Shown: positions 37,697 to 52,029, counted from the stretch's first letter. The stretch is DNA of 64,000 nucleotides from Cladorhizidae sp. MBARI D1340-BT2 (GCA_028752905.1 JAQNBH010000073.1:204859-268858), one strand, 5' to 3'. Program-made: numbers and translations. Notes: generated by a model from the letters alone, not told the origin.

Positions 37697-40600
37697 GAGC
37701 ATCTAGTCAATATTCCTGATGAAGGCTAGAGCATCTAGTCATTATTCCTGATGAAGACTAGAGCATCTAGTCATTATTCCAGATGAAGGTTAGAGCATCT
37801 AATCATTATTCCTGATGAAGGTTAGAGCATCTAGTCATTATTCCTGATGAAGGCTAGAGCATCTAGTCATTATTCCAGATAAAGGTTAGAGCATCTAGTC
37901 ATTATTCCTTGATGAAGGCTAGAGCATCTAGTCATTATTCCTGATGAAGACTAGAGCATCTAGTCATTATTCCAGATGAAGGTTAGAGCATCTAGTCATT
38001 ATTCCTGATGAAGGTTAGAGCATCTAGTCACTATTCCTGATGAAGGCTAGAGCATCTAGTCATTATTCCTGATGAAGACTAGAGCATCTAGTCATTATTC
38101 CAGATGAAGGTTAGAGCATCTAGTCATTATTCCTGATGAAGGTTAGAGCATCTAGTCATTATTCCTGATGAAGGCTAGAGCATCTAGTCATTATTCCAGA
38201 TGAAGGTTAGAGCATCTAGTCATTATTCCTTGATGAAGGCTAGAGCATCTAGTCATTATTCCTGATGAAGACTAGAGCATCTAGTCATTATTCCAGATGA
38301 AGGTTAGAGCATCTAGTCATTATTCCTGATGAAGGTTAGAGCATCTAGTCATTATTCCTGATGAAGGCTAGAGCATCTAGTCATTATTCCTGATGAAGAC
38401 TAGAGCATCTAGTCATTATTCCAGATGAAGGTTAGAGCATCTAGTCATTATTCCTGATGAAGGTTAGAGCATCTAGTCATTATTCCTGATGAAGGCTAGA
38501 GCATCTAGTCATTATTCCAGATGAAGGTTAGAGCATCTAGTCATTATTCCTTGATGAAGGCTAGAGCATCTAGTCATTATTCCTGATGAAGGCTAGAGCA
38601 TCTAGTCATTATTCCTGATGAAGGCTAGAGCATCTAGTCATTATTCCTTGATGAAGGCTAGAGCATCTAGTCATTATTCCTGATGAAGGCTAGAGCATCT
38701 AGTCATTATTCCTGATGAAGGCTAGAGCATCTAGTCATTATTCCTGATGAAGGCTAGAGCATCTAGTCATTATTCCAGATGAAGGTTAGAGCATCTAGTC
38801 ATTATTCCTTGATGAAGGCTAGAGCATCTAGTCATTATTCCTGATGAAGGCTAGAGCATCTAGTCATTATTCCTGATGAAGGCTAGAGCATCTAGTCATT
38901 ATTCCTTGATGAAGGCTAGAGCATCTAGTCATTATTCCTGATGAAGGCTAGAGCATCTAGTCATTATTCCTGATGAAGGCTAGAGCATCTAGTCATTATT
39001 CCTGATGAAGGCTAGAGCATCTAGTCATTATTCCAGATGAAGGTTAGAGCATCTAGTCATTATTCCTTGATGAAGGCTAGAGCATCTAGTCATTATTCCT
39101 GATGAAGGCTAGAGCATCTAGTCATTATTCCTGATGAAGGCTAGAGCATCTAGTCATTATTCCTGATGAAGGCTAGAGCATCTAGTCATTATTCCTGATG
39201 AAGGCTAGAGCATCTAGTCATTATTCCTGATGAAGTCTAGAGCATCTAGTCATTATTCCAGATGAAGGTTAGAGCATCTAGTCATTATTCCTTGATGAAG
39301 GCTAGAGCATCTAGTCATTATTCCTGATGAAGGCTAGAGCATCTAGTCATTATTCCTGATGAAGGTTAGAGCATCTAGTCATTATTCCTGATGAAGGCTA
39401 GAGCATCTAGTCATTATTCCTGATGAAGACTAGAGCATCTAGTCATTATTCCAGATGAAGGTTAGAGCATCTAGTCATTATTCCTGATGAAGGTTAGAGC
39501 ATCTAGTCATTATTCCTGATGAAGGCTAGAGCATCTAGTCATTATTCCAGATGAAGGTTAGAGCATCTAGTCATTATTCCTTGATGAAGGCTAGAGCATC
39601 TAGTCATTATTCCTGATGAAGGCTAGAGCATCTAGTCATTATTCCTGATGAAGGCTAGAGCATCTAGTCATTATTCCTTGATGAAGGCTAGAGCATCTAG
39701 TCATTATTCCTGATGAAGGCTAGAGCATCTAGTCATTATTCCTGATGAAGGCTAGAGCATCTAGTCATTATTCCTGATGAAGGCTAGAGCATCTAGTCAT
39801 TATTCCAGATGAAGGTTAGAGCATCTAGTCATTATTCCTTGATGAAGGCTAGAGCATCTAGTCATTATTCCTGATGAAGGCTAGAGCATCTAGTCATTAT
39901 TCCTGATGAAGGCTAGAGCATCTAGTCATTATTCCTTGATGAAGGCTAGAGCATCTAGTCATTATTCCTGATGAAGGCTAGAGCATCTAGTCATTATTCC
40001 AGATGAAGGTTAGAGCATCTAGTCATTATTCCTTGATGAAGGCTAGAGCATCTAGTCATTATTCCTGATGAAGGCTAGAGCATCTAGTCATTATTCCTGA
40101 TGAAGGCTAGAGCATCTAGTCATTATTCCTTGATGAAGGCTAGAGCACTAGTCATTATTCCTGATGAAGGCTAGAGCATCTAGTCATTATTCCTGATGAA
40201 GGCTAGAGCATCTGGTCATTATTCCTGATGAAGGCTAGAGCATCTAGTCATTATTCCAGATGAAGGTTAGAGCATCTAGTCATTATTCCTTGATGAAGGC
40301 TAGAGCATCTAGTCATTATTCCTGATGAAGGCTAGAGCATCTAGTCATTATTCCTGATGAAGGCTAGAGCATCTAGTCATTATTCCTTGATGAAGGCTAG
40401 AGCATCTAGTCATTATTCCTGATGAAGGCTAGAGCATCTAGTCATTATTCCTGATGAAGGCTAGAGCATCTAGTCATTATTCCAGATGAAGGTTAGAGCA
40501 TCTAGTCATTATTCCTTGATGAAGGCTAGAGCATCTAGTCATTATTCCTGATGAAGGCTAGAGCATCTAGTCATTATTCCTGATGAAGGCTAGAGCATCT

Positions 40601-41545
40601 AGTCATTATTCCTGATGAAGGCTAGAGCATCTAGTCATTATTCTTGATGAAGGCTAGAGCATCTAGTCATTATTCCTGATGAAGGCTAGAGCATCTAGTC
40701 ATTATTCCAGATGAAGGTTAGAGCATCTAGTCATTATTCCTTGATGAAGGCTAGAGCATCTAGTCATTATTCCTGATGAAGGCTAGAGCATCTAGTCATT
40801 ATTCCTGATGAAGGTTAGAGCATCTAGTCATTATTCCTGATGAAGGCTAGAGCATCTAGTCATTATTCCTGATGAAGACTAGAGCATCTAGTCATTATTC
40901 CAGATGAAGGTTAGAGCATCTAGTCATTATTCCTGATGAAGGTTAGAGCATCTAGTCATTATTCCTGATGAAGGCTAGAGCATCTAGTCGTTATTCCAGA
41001 TGAAGGTTAGAGCATCTAGTCATTATTCCTTGATGAAGGCTAGAGCATCTAGTCATTATTCCTGATGAAGGCTAGAGCATCTAGTCATTATTCCTGATGA
41101 AGGCTAGAGCATCTAGTCATTATTCCTTGATGAAGGCTAGAGCATCTAGTCATTATTCCTGATGAAGGCTAGAGCATCTAGTCATTATTCCTGATGAAGG
41201 CTAGAGCATCTAGTCATTATTCCTGATGAAGGCTAGAGCATCTAGTCATTATTCCAGATGAAGGTTAGAGCATCTAGTCATTATTCCTTGATGAAGGCTA
41301 GAGCATCTAGTCATTATTCCTGATGAAGGCTAGAGCATCTAGTCATTATTCCTGATGAAGGCTAGAGCATCTAGTCATTATTCCTTGATGAAGGCTAGAG
41401 CATCTAGTCATTATTCCTGATGAAGGCTAGAGCATCTAGTCATTATTCCTGATGAAGGCTAGAGCATCTAGTCATTATTCCTGATGAAGGCTAGAGCATC
41501 TAGTCATTATTCCAGATGAAGGTTAGAGCATCTAGTCATTATTCC

Positions 41546-42230
41546 TTTATGAACGCTAGAGCATCTAGTCATTATTCCTGATGAAGGCTAGAGCATCTAG
41601 TCATTATTCCTGATGAAGGCTAGAGCATCTAGTCATTATTCCTGATGAAGGCTAGAGCATCTAGTCATTATTCCTGATGAAGGCTAGAGCATCTAGTCAT
41701 TATTCCTGATGAAGGCTAGAGCATCTAGTCATTATTCCAGATGAAGTCTAGTCATTATTCCTTGATGAAGGTTAGAGCATCTAGTCATTATTCCTTGATG
41801 AAGGCTGGAGCATCTAGTCATTATTCCTGATGAAGGCTAGAGCATCTAGTCATTATTCCTGATGAAGGCTAGAGCATCTAGTCATTATTCCTGATGAAGG
41901 CTAGAGCATCTAGTCATTATTCCAGATGAAGGTTAGAGCATCTAGTGATTATTCCTTGATGAAGGCTAGAGCATCTAGTCATTATTCCTGATGAAGGCTA
42001 GAGCATCTAGTATTATTCCTGATGAAGGCTAGAGCATCTAGTCATTATTCCTGATGATGGCTAGAGCATCTAGTCATTATTCCTGATGAAGGCTAGAGCA
42101 TCTAGTCATTATTCCTGATGAAGGCTAGAGCATCTAGTCATTATTCCAGATGAAGGTTAGAGCATCTAGTCATTATTCCTTGATGAAGGTTAGAGCATCT
42201 AGTCATTATTCCTTGATGAAGGCTGGAGCA
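41546..42230. repeat. Complex ~684-bp higher-order repeat, copy 3 of 5
   Basis: Offset 17,710 from copy 1 and matching all its landmark variants. A truncated relative begins near 44,145 with TCTTGATGAACG and keeps the short monomer, the TGGAGC and TAGTGATT variants before passing into different monomers. Confidence 0.8.
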
Positions 42231-45200
42231 TCTAGTCATTATTCCTGATGAAGGCTAGAGCATCTAGTCATTATTCCTGATGAAGGCTAGAGCATCTAGT
42301 CATTATTCCAGATGAAGGTTAGAGCATCTAGTCATTATTCCTTGATGAAGGCTAGAGCATCTAGTCATTATTCCTGATGAAGGCTAGAGCATCTAGTCAT
42401 TATTCCTGATGAAGGCTAGAGCATCTAGTCATTATTCCTTGATGAAGGCTAGAGCATCTAGTCATTATTCCTGATGAAGGCTAGAGCATCTAGTCATTAT
42501 TCCTGATGAAGGCTAGAGCATCTAGTCATTATTCCTGATGAAGGCTAGAACATCTAGTCATTATTCCAGATGAAGGTTAGAGCATCTAGTCATTATTCCT
42601 TGATGAAGGCTAGAGCATCTAGTCATTATTCCTGATGAAGGCTAGAGCATCTAGTCATTATTCCTGATGAAGGCTAGAGCATCTAGTCATTATTCCTGAT
42701 GAAGGCTAGAGCATCTAGTCATTATTCCTGATGAAGGCTAGAGCATCTAGTCATTATTCCTGATGAAGGCTAGAGCATCTAGTCATTATTCCAGATGAAG
42801 GTTAGAGCGTCTAGTCATTATTCCTTGATGAAGGCTAGAGCATCTAGTCATTATTCCTGATGAAGGCTAGAGCATCTAGTCATTATTCCTGATGAAGGTT
42901 AGAGCATCTAGTCATTATTCCTGATGAAGGCTAGAGCATCTAGTCATTATTCCTGATGAAGACTAGAGCATCTAGTCATTATTCCAGATGAAGGTTAGAG
43001 CATCTAGTCATTATTCCTGATGAAGGTTAGAGCATCTAGTCATTATTCCTGATGAAGGCTAGAGCATCTAGTCATTATTCCAGATGAAGGTTAGAGCATC
43101 TAGTCATTATTCCTTGATGAAGGCTAGAGCATCTAGTCATTATTCCTGGTGAAGGCTAGAGCATCTAATCATTATTCCTGATGAAGGCTAGAGCATCTAG
43201 TCATTATTCCTGATGAAGGCTAGAGCATCTAGTCATTATTCTTGATGAAGGCTAGAGCATCTAGTCATTATTCCTGATGAAGGCTAGAGCATCTAGTCAT
43301 TATTCCAGATGAAGGTTAGAGCATCTAGTCATTATTCCTTGATGAAGGCTAGAGCATCTAGTCATTATTCCTGATGAAGGCTAGAGCATCTAGTCATTAT
43401 TCCTGATGAAGGTTAGAGCATCTAGTCATTATTCCTGATGAAGGCTAGAGCATCTAGTCATTATTCCTGATGAAGACTAGAGCATCTAGTCATTATTCCA
43501 GATGAAGGTTAGAGCATGTAGTCATTATTCCTGATGAAGGTTAGAGCATCTAGTCATTATTCCTGATGAAGGCTAGAGCATCTAGTCATTATTCCAGATG
43601 AAGGTTAGAGCATCTAGTCATTATTCCTTGATGAAGGCTAGAGCATCTAGTCATTATTCCTGATGAAGGCTAGAGCATCTAGTCATTATTCCTGATGAAG
43701 GCTAGAGCATCTAGTCATTATTCCTTGATGAAGGCTAGAGCATCTAGTCATTATTCCTGATGAAGGCTAGAGCATCTAGTCATTATTCCTGATGAAGGCT
43801 AGAGCATCTAGTCATTATTCCTGATGAAGGCTAGAGCATCTAGTCATTATTCCAGATGAAGGTTAGAGCATCTAGTCATTATTCCTTGATGAAGGCTTGA
43901 GCATCTAGTCATTATTCCTGATGAAGGCTAGAGCATCTAGTCATTATTCCTGATGAAGGCTAGAGCATCTAGTCATTATTCCTTGAAGAAGGCTAGAGCA
44001 TCTAGTCATTATTCCTGATGAAGGCTAGAGCATCTAGTCATTATTCCTGATGAAGTCTAGAGCATCTAGTCATTATTCCTGATGAAGGCTAGAGCATCTA
44101 GTCATTATTCCAGATGAAGGTTAGAGCATCTAGTCATTATTCTTGATGAACGCTAGAGCATCTAGTCATTATTCCTGATGAAGGCTAGAGCATCTAGTCA
44201 TTATTCCTGATGAAGGCTAGAGCATCTAGTCATTATTCCTGATGAAGGCTAGAGCATCTAGTCATTATTCCTGATGAAGGCTAGAGCATCTAGTCATTAT
44301 TCCTGATGAAGGCTAGAGCATCTAGTCATTATTCCAGATGAAGTCTAGTCATTATTCCTTGATGAAGGTTAGAGCATCTAGTCATTATTCCTTGATGAAG
44401 GCTGGAGCATCTAGTCATTATTCCTGATGAAGGCTAGAGCATCTAGTCATTATTCCTGATGAAGGCTAGAGCATCTAGTCATTATTCCTGATGAAGGCTA
44501 GAGCATCTAGTCATTATTCCAGATGAAGGTTAGAGCATCTAGTGATTATTCCTTGATGAAGGCTAGAGCATCTAGTCATTATTCCTGATGAAGGCTAGAG
44601 CATCTAGTCATTATTCCTGATGAAGACAAGAGCATCTAGTCATTATTCCAGATGAAGGTTAGAGCATCTAGTCATTATTCCTGATGAAGGTTAGAGCATC
44701 TAGTCATTATTCCTGATGAAGGCTAGAGCATCTAGTCATTATTCCTGATGAAGACTAGAGCATCTAGTCATTATTCCAGATGAAGGTTAGAGCATCTAGT
44801 CATTATTCCTGATGAAGGTTAGAGCATCTAGTCATTATTCCTGATGATGGCTAGAGCATCTAGTCATTATTCCAGATAAAGGTTAGAGCATCTAGTCATT
44901 ATTCCTTGATGAAGGCTAGAGCATCTAGTCATTATTCCTGATGAAGACTAGAGCATCTAGTCATTATTCCAGATGAAGGTTAGAGCATCTAGTCATTATT
45001 CCTGATGAAGGTTAGAGCATCTAGTCATTATTCATGATGAAGGCTAGAGCATCTAGTCATTATTCCTGTTGAAGACTAGAGCATCTAGTCATTATTCCAG
45101 ATGAAGGTTAGAGCATCTAGTCATTATTCCTGATGAAGGTTAGAGCATCTAGTCATTATTCCTGATGAAGGCTAGAGCATCTAGTCATTATTCCAGATGA

Positions 45201-48200
45201 AGGTTAGAGCATCTAGTCATTATTCCTTGATGAAGGCTAGAGCATCTAGTCATTATTCCTGATGAAGACTAGAGCATCTAGTCATTATTCCAGATGAAGG
45301 TTAGAGCATCTAGTCATTATTCCTGATGAAGGTTAGAGCATCTAGTCATTATTCCTGATGAAGGCTAGAGCATCTAGTCATTATTCCTGATGAAGACTAG
45401 AGCATCTAGTCATTATTCCAGATGAAGGTTAGAGCATCTAGTCATTATTCCTGATGAAGGTTAGAGCATCTAGTCATTATTCCTGATGAAGGCTAGAGCA
45501 TCTAGTCATTATTCCAGATGAAGGTTAGAGCATCTAGTCATTATTCCTTGATGAAGGCTAGAGCATCTAGTCATTATTCCTGATGAAGGCTAGAGCATCT
45601 AGTCATTATTCCAGATGAAGGCTAGAGCATCTAGTCATTATTCCTTGATGAAGGCTAGAGCATCTAGTCATTATTCCTGATGAAGGCTAGAGCATCTAGT
45701 CATTATTCCTGATGAAGGCTAGAGCATCTAGTCATTATTCCAGATGAAGGTTAGAGCATCTAGTCATTATTCCTTGATGAAGGCTAGAGCATCTAGTCAT
45801 TATTCCTGATGAAGGCTAGAGCATCTAGTCATTATTCCTGATGAAGGCTAGAGCATCTAGTCATTATTCCTGATGAAGGCTAGAGCATCTAGTCATTATT
45901 CCAGATGAAGGTTAGAGCATCTAGTCATTATTCCTTGATGAAGGCTAGAGCATCTAGTCATTATTCCAGATGAAGGCTAGAGCATCTAGTCATTATTCCT
46001 GATGAAGGCTAGAGCATCTAGTCATTATTCCTGATGAAGGCTAGAGCATCTAGTCATTATTCCTGATGAAGGCTAGAGCATCTAGTCATTATTCCTGATG
46101 AAGGCTAGAGCATCTAGTCATTATTCCAGATGAAGGTTAGAGCATCTAGTCATTATTCCTTGATGAAGGCTAGAGCATCTAGTCATTATTCCTGATGAAG
46201 GCTAGAGCATCTAGTCATTATTCCTGATGAAGGTTAGAGCATCTAGTCATTATTCCTGATGAAGGCTAGAGCATCTAGTCATTATTCCTGATGAAGACTA
46301 GAGCATCTAGTCATTATTCCAGATGAAGGTTAGAGCATCTAGTCATTATTCCTGATGAAGGTTAGAGCATCTAGTCATTATTCCTGATGAAGGCTAGAGC
46401 ATCTAGTCATTATTCCAGATGAAGGTTAGAGCATCTAGTCATTATTCCTTGATGAAGGCTAGAGCATCTAGTCATTATTCCTGATGAAGGCTAGAGCATC
46501 TAGTCATTATTCCTGATGAAGGCTAGAGCATCTAGTCATTATTCCTTGATGAAGGCTAGAGCATCTAGTCATTATTCCTGATTAAGGCTAGAGCATCTAG
46601 TCATTATTCCTGATGAAGGCTAGAGCATCTAGTCATTATTCCTGATGAAGGCTAGAGCATCTAGTCATTATTCCAGATGAAGGTTAGAGCATCTAGTCAT
46701 TATTCCTTGATGAAGGCTAGAGCATCTAGTCATTATTCCTGATGAAGGCTAGAGCATCTAGTCATTATTCCTGATGAAGGCTAGAGCATCTAGTCATTAT
46801 TCCTTGATGAAGGCTAGAGCATCTAGTCATTATTCCTGATGAAGGCTAGAGCATCTAGTCATTATTCCTGATGAAGGCTAGAGCATCTAGTCATTATTCC
46901 TGATGAAGGCTAGAGCATCTAGGCATTATTCCAGATGAAGGTTAGAGCATCTAGTCATTATTCCTTGATGAAGGCTAGAGCATCTAGTCATTATTCCTGA
47001 TGAAGGCTAGAGCATCTAGTCATTATTCCTGATGAAGGCTAGAGCATCTAGTCATTATTCCTGATGAAGGCTAGAGCATCTAGTCATTATTCCTGATGAA
47101 GGCTAGAGCATCTAGTCATTATTCCTTGATGAAGGCTAGAGCATCTAGTCATTATTCCTGATGAAGGCTAGAGCATCTAGTCATTATTCCTGATGAAGGC
47201 TAAAGCATCTAGTCATTATTCCTGATGAAGGCTAGAGCATCTAGTCATTATTCCAGATGAAGGTTAGAGCATCTAGTCATTATTGCTTGATGAAGGTTAG
47301 AGCATCTAGTCATTATTGCTTGATGAAGGCTGGAGCATCTAGTCATTATTCCTGATGAAGGCTAGAGCATCTAGTCATTATTCCTGATGAAGGCTAGAGC
47401 ATCTAGTCATTATTCCAGATGAAGGTTAGAGCATCTAGTCATTATTCCAGATGAAGGTTAGAGCATCTAGTCATTATTCCTTGACGAAGGCTAGAGCATC
47501 TAGTCATTATTCCTGATGAAGGCTAGAGCATCTAGTCATTATTCCTGATGAAGGCTAGAGCATCTAGTCATTATTCCTTGATGAAGGCTAGAGCATCTAG
47601 TCATTATTCCTGATGAAGGCTAGAGCATCTAGTCATTATTCCTGATGAAGGCTAGAGCATCTAGTCATTATTCCTGATGAAGGCTAGAGCATCTAGTCAT
47701 TATTCCAGATGAAGGTTAGAGCATCTAGTCATTATTCCTTGATGAAGGCTAGAGCATCTAGTCATTATTCCTGATGAAGGCTAGAGCATCTAGTCATTAT
47801 TCCTGATGAAGGCTAGAGCATCTAGTTATTATTCCTGATGAAGGCTAGAGCATCTAGTCATTATTCCTGATGAAGGCTAGAGTATCTAGTTATTATTCCT
47901 GATGAAGGCTAGAGCATCTAGTCATTATTCCAGATGAAGGTTAGAGCATCTAGTCATTATTCCTTGATGAAGGTTAGAGCATCTAGTCATTATTCCTTGA
48001 TGAAGGCTGGAGCATCTAGTCATTATTCCTGATGAAGGCTAGAGCATCTAGTCATTATTCCTGATGAAGGCTAGAGCATCTAGTCATTATTCCTGATGAA
48101 GGCTAGAGCATCTAGTCATTATTCCAGATGAAGGTTAGAGCATCTAGTCATTATTCCTTGATGAAGGCTAGAGCATCTAGTCATTATTCCTGATGAAGGC

Positions 48201-48832
48201 TAGAGCATCTAGTCATTATTCCTGATGAAGGCTAAAGCATCTAGTCATTATTCCTGATGAAGGCTAGAGCATCTAGTCATTATTCCAGATGAAGGTTAGA
48301 GCATCTAGTCATTATTGCTTGATGAAGGTTAGAGCATCTAGTCATTATTCCTTGATGAAGGCTGGAGCATCTAGTCATTATTCCTGATGAAGGCTAGAGC
48401 ATCTAGTCATTATTCCTGATGAAGGCTAGAGCATCTAGTCATTATTCCAGATGAAGGTTAGAGCATCTAGTCATTATTCCTTGATGAAGGTTAGAGCATC
48501 TAGTCATTATTCCTTGATGAACGCTGGAGCATCTAGTCATTATTCCTGATGAAGGCTAGAGCATCTAGTCATTATTCCTGATGAAGGCTAGAGCATCTAG
48601 TCATTATTCCTGATGAAGGCTAGAGCATCTAGTCATTATTCCAGATGAAGGTTAGAGCATCTAGTCATTATTCCTTGATGAAGGCTAGAGCATCTAGTCA
48701 TTATTCCAGTGAAGGTTAGAGCATCTAGTCATTATTCCTGATGAAGGTTAGAGCATCTAGTCATTATTCCTGATGAAGGCTAGAGCATCTAGTCATTATT
48801 CCTGATGAAGGCTAGAGCATCTAGTCATTATT

Positions 48833-49240
48833 CCTGATAGTTATTATTCCTGATGAAGGCTAGAGCATCTAGTTGATGAAGGCTAGAGAATCTAGTCATT
48901 ATTCCTGATGAAGGCTAGAGCATCTAGTCATTATTCCTGATGAAGGCTAGAGCATCTAGTCATTATTCCTGATAGTCATTATTCCTGATGAACGCTAGAG
49001 CATCTAGTTGATGAAGGCTAGAGCATCTAGTCATTATTCCTGATGAAGGCTAGAGCATCTAGTCATTATTCCTGATGAAGGCTAGAGCATCTAGTCATTA
49101 TTCCTGATAGTCATTATTCCTGATGAAGGCTAGAGCATCTAGTTGATGAAGGCTAGAGCATTTAATCATTATTCCTGATGAATGCTAGTGCACCTAGTGA
49201 TTATTCCTGATGAAGGCTAGTGCACCTAGTGATTATTCCT
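48833..49240. repeat. Degenerate block with 135-bp period built from deleted monomers
   Basis: CCTGATAG, a monomer lacking about 16 bp between CCTGAT and AGTCATT, recurs at 48,833, 48,968 and 49,103, spaced 135 bp. Each is followed by a second deletion form, CATCTAGTTGATGAAGG, lacking the CATTATTCC part. After 49,150 come two monomers with GTGCACCTAGTGATT in the core. The block is copied at 50,786-51,193. Confidence 0.8.
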
Positions 49241-49616
49241 GATGAAGGCTAGAGCATCTAGTCATTATTCCTGATGAAGGTCAGAGCATCTAGTTATTAT
49301 TCCTCATGACGGCTAGAGCATCTAGTCATTATTCCTGATGAAGGCTAGAGCATCTAGTCATTATTCCTGATAGTCATTATTCGTGATGAAGGATAGAGCA
49401 TCTAGTCATTATTCCTTGATGAAGGCTAGAGCATCTAGTCATTATTCCAGATGAAGGTTAGAGCATCTAGTCATTATTCCTGATGAAGGCTAGTGCACCT
49501 AGTGATTATTCCTGATGAAGGCTAGAGCATCTAGTCATTATTCCTGATGAAGGTCAGAGCATCTAGTAATTATTCCTGATGAAGGCTAGAGCATCTGTCA
49601 TTATTCCTGATAGTCA

Positions 49617-49823
49617 TTATTCTTGATGAAGGCTGGAGCATCTAGTCATTATTCCTTGATGAAGGTTAGAGCATCTAGTCATTATTCCTTGATGAAGGCT
49701 AGAGCATCTAGTCATTATTCCTTGATGAAGGCTAGAGCATCTAGTCATTATTCCTTGATGAAGGCTAGAGCATCTAGTCATTATTCCTTGATGAAGGCTA
49801 GAGCATCTAGTCATTATTCCTGA
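49617..49823. repeat. Run of six consecutive 33-bp monomers
   Basis: Six monomers in a row carry the TTGATGAAGG linker, making the local unit exactly 33 bp. This keeps both strands open for about 65 codons with an 11-residue period. The same run occurs at 51,570-51,776 as part of the 1,953-bp duplication. Nothing else supports coding. Confidence 0.85.
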
Positions 49824-50076
49824 TGAAGACTAGAGCATCTAGTCATTATTCCAGATGAAGGTTAGAGCATCTAGTCATTATTCCTGATGAAGGTTAGAGC
49901 ATCTAGTCATTATTCCTTGATGAAGGCTAGAGCATCTAGTCATTATTCCTTGATGAAGGCTAGAGCATCTAGTCATTATTCCTGATGAAGACTAGAGCAT
50001 CTAGTCATTATTCCAGATGAAGGTTAGAGCATCTAGTCATTATTCCTGATGAAGGTTAGAGCATCTAGTCATTATT

Positions 50077-52029
50077 CCCGATGAAGGTTAGAGCATCTAG
50101 TCATTATTCCTTGATGAAGGCTAGAGCATCTAGTCATTATTCCTGATGAAGGCTAGAGCATCTAGTCATTATTCCTGATGAAGGCTAAAGCATCTAGTCA
50201 TTATTCCTGATGAAGGCTAGAGCATCTAGTCATTATTCCAGATGAAGGTTAGAGCATCTAGTCATTATTGCTTGATGAAGGTTAGAGCATCTAGTCATTA
50301 TTCCTTGATGAAGGCTGGAGCATCTAGTCATTATTCCTGATGAAGGCTAGAGCATCTAGTCATTATTCCTGATGAAGGCTAGAGCATCTAGTCATTATTC
50401 CAGATGAAGATTAGAGCATCTAGTCATTATTCCTTGATGAAGGTTAGAGCATCTAGTCATTATTCCTTGATGAAGGCTGGAGCATCTAGTCATTATTCCT
50501 GATGAAGGCTAGAGCATCTAGTCATTATTCCTGATGAAGGCTAGAGCATCTAGTCATTATTCCTGATGAAGGCTAGAGCATCTAGTCATTATTCCAGATG
50601 AAGGTTAGAGCATCTAGTCATTATTCCTTGATGAAGGCTAGAGCATCTAGTCATTATTCCAGTGAAGGTTAGAGCATCTAGTCATTATTCCTGATGAAGG
50701 TTAGAGCATCTAGTCATTATTCCTGATGAAGGCTAGAGCATCTAGTCATTATTCCTGATGAAGGCTAGAGCATCTAGTCATTATTCCTGATAGTTATTAT
50801 TCCTGATGAAGGCTAGAGCATCTAGTTGATGAAGGCTAGAGAATCTAGTCATTATTCCTGATGAAGGCTAGAGCATCTAGTCATTATTCCTGATGAAGGC
50901 TAGAGCATCTAGTCATTATTCCTGATAGTCATTATTCCTGATGAAGGCTAGAGCATCTAGTTGATGAAGGCTAGAGCATCTAGTCATTATTCCTGATGAA
51001 GGCTAGAGCATCTAGTCATTATTCCTGATGAAGGCTAGAGCATCTAGTCATTATTCCTGATAGTCATTATTCCTGATGAAGGCTAGAGCATCTAGTTGAT
51101 GAAGGCTAGAGCATTTAATCATTATTCCTGATGAATGCTAGTGCACCTAGTGATTATTCCTGATGAAGGCTAGTGCACCTAGTGATTATTCCTGATGAAG
51201 GCTAGAGCATCTAGTCATTATTCCTGATGAAGGTCAGAGCATCTAGTTATTATTCCTCATGACGGCTAGAGCATCTAGTCATTATTCCTGATGAAGGCTA
51301 GAGTATCTAGTCATTATTCCTGATAGTCATTATTCGTGATGAAGGATAGAGCATCTAGTCATTAATCCTTGATGAAGGCTAGAGCATCTAGTCATTATTC
51401 CAGATGAAGGTTAGAGCATCTAGTCATTATTCCTGATGAAGGCTAGTGCACCTAGTGATTATTCCTGATGAAGGCTAGAGCATCTAGTCATTATTCCTGA
51501 TGAAGGTCAGAGCATCTAGTAATTATTCCTGATGAAGGCTAGAGCATCTGTCATTATTCCTGATAGTCATTATTCTTGATGAAGGCTGGAGCATCTAGTC
51601 ATTATTCCTTGATGAAGGTTAGAGCATCTAGTCATTATTCCTTGATGAAGGCTAGAGCATCTAGTCATTATTCCTTGATGAAGGCTAGAGCATCTAGTCA
51701 TTATTCCTTGATGAAGGCTAGAGCATCTAGTCATTATTCCTTGATGAAGGCTAGAGCATCTAGTCATTATTCCTGATGAAGACTAGAGCATCTAGTCATT
51801 ATTCCAGATGAAGGTTAGAGCATCTAGTCATTATTCCTGATGAAGGTTAGAGCATCTAGTCATTATTCCTTGATGAAGGCTAGAGCATCTAGTCATTATT
51901 CCTTGATGAAGGCTAGAGCATCTAGTCATTATTCCTGATGAAGACTAGAGCATCTAGTCATTATTCCAGATGAAGGTTAGAGCATCTAGTCATTATTCCT
52001 GATGAAGGTTAGAGCATCTAGTCATAATT
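50077..52029. repeat. 1,953-bp tandem duplication, copy 2
   Basis: Second copy, starting at a CCCGATG variant of m3 and ending where the two sequences stop agreeing at about 52,030. The unbroken offset over nearly 2 kb, without gain or loss of a monomer, points to one of the most recent duplication events in the window. Confidence 0.88.

Larger units (their letters stand above)
48124..50076. repeat. 1,953-bp tandem duplication, copy 1
   Basis: Matches 50,077-52,029 at a constant offset of 1,953 bp: CTAAAGC 48,231 / 50,184; ATTATTGCTT 48,311 / 50,264; CCAGTGAAGG 48,706 / 50,659; CCTGATAG 48,833 / 50,786; six 33-bp monomers at 49,617 / 51,570. Copies directly abut and differ at only scattered bases (for example AACGCTGG at about 48,520 against AAGGCTGG). 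Confidence 0.88.

Noticed and set aside
37456..37710. 84-codon minus-strand frame spanning the 5' LTR
   Set aside because: It begins in the satellite, crosses the LTR and primer region, and shows only low-information sequence.
49617..49823. Open frames of 65-66 codons on both strands, and their copies at 51,570-51,776
   Set aside because: They exist only because six neighbouring monomers are 33 bp, a multiple of three. Both strands are open at once, and there is no start context, promoter or conservation beyond the satellite.
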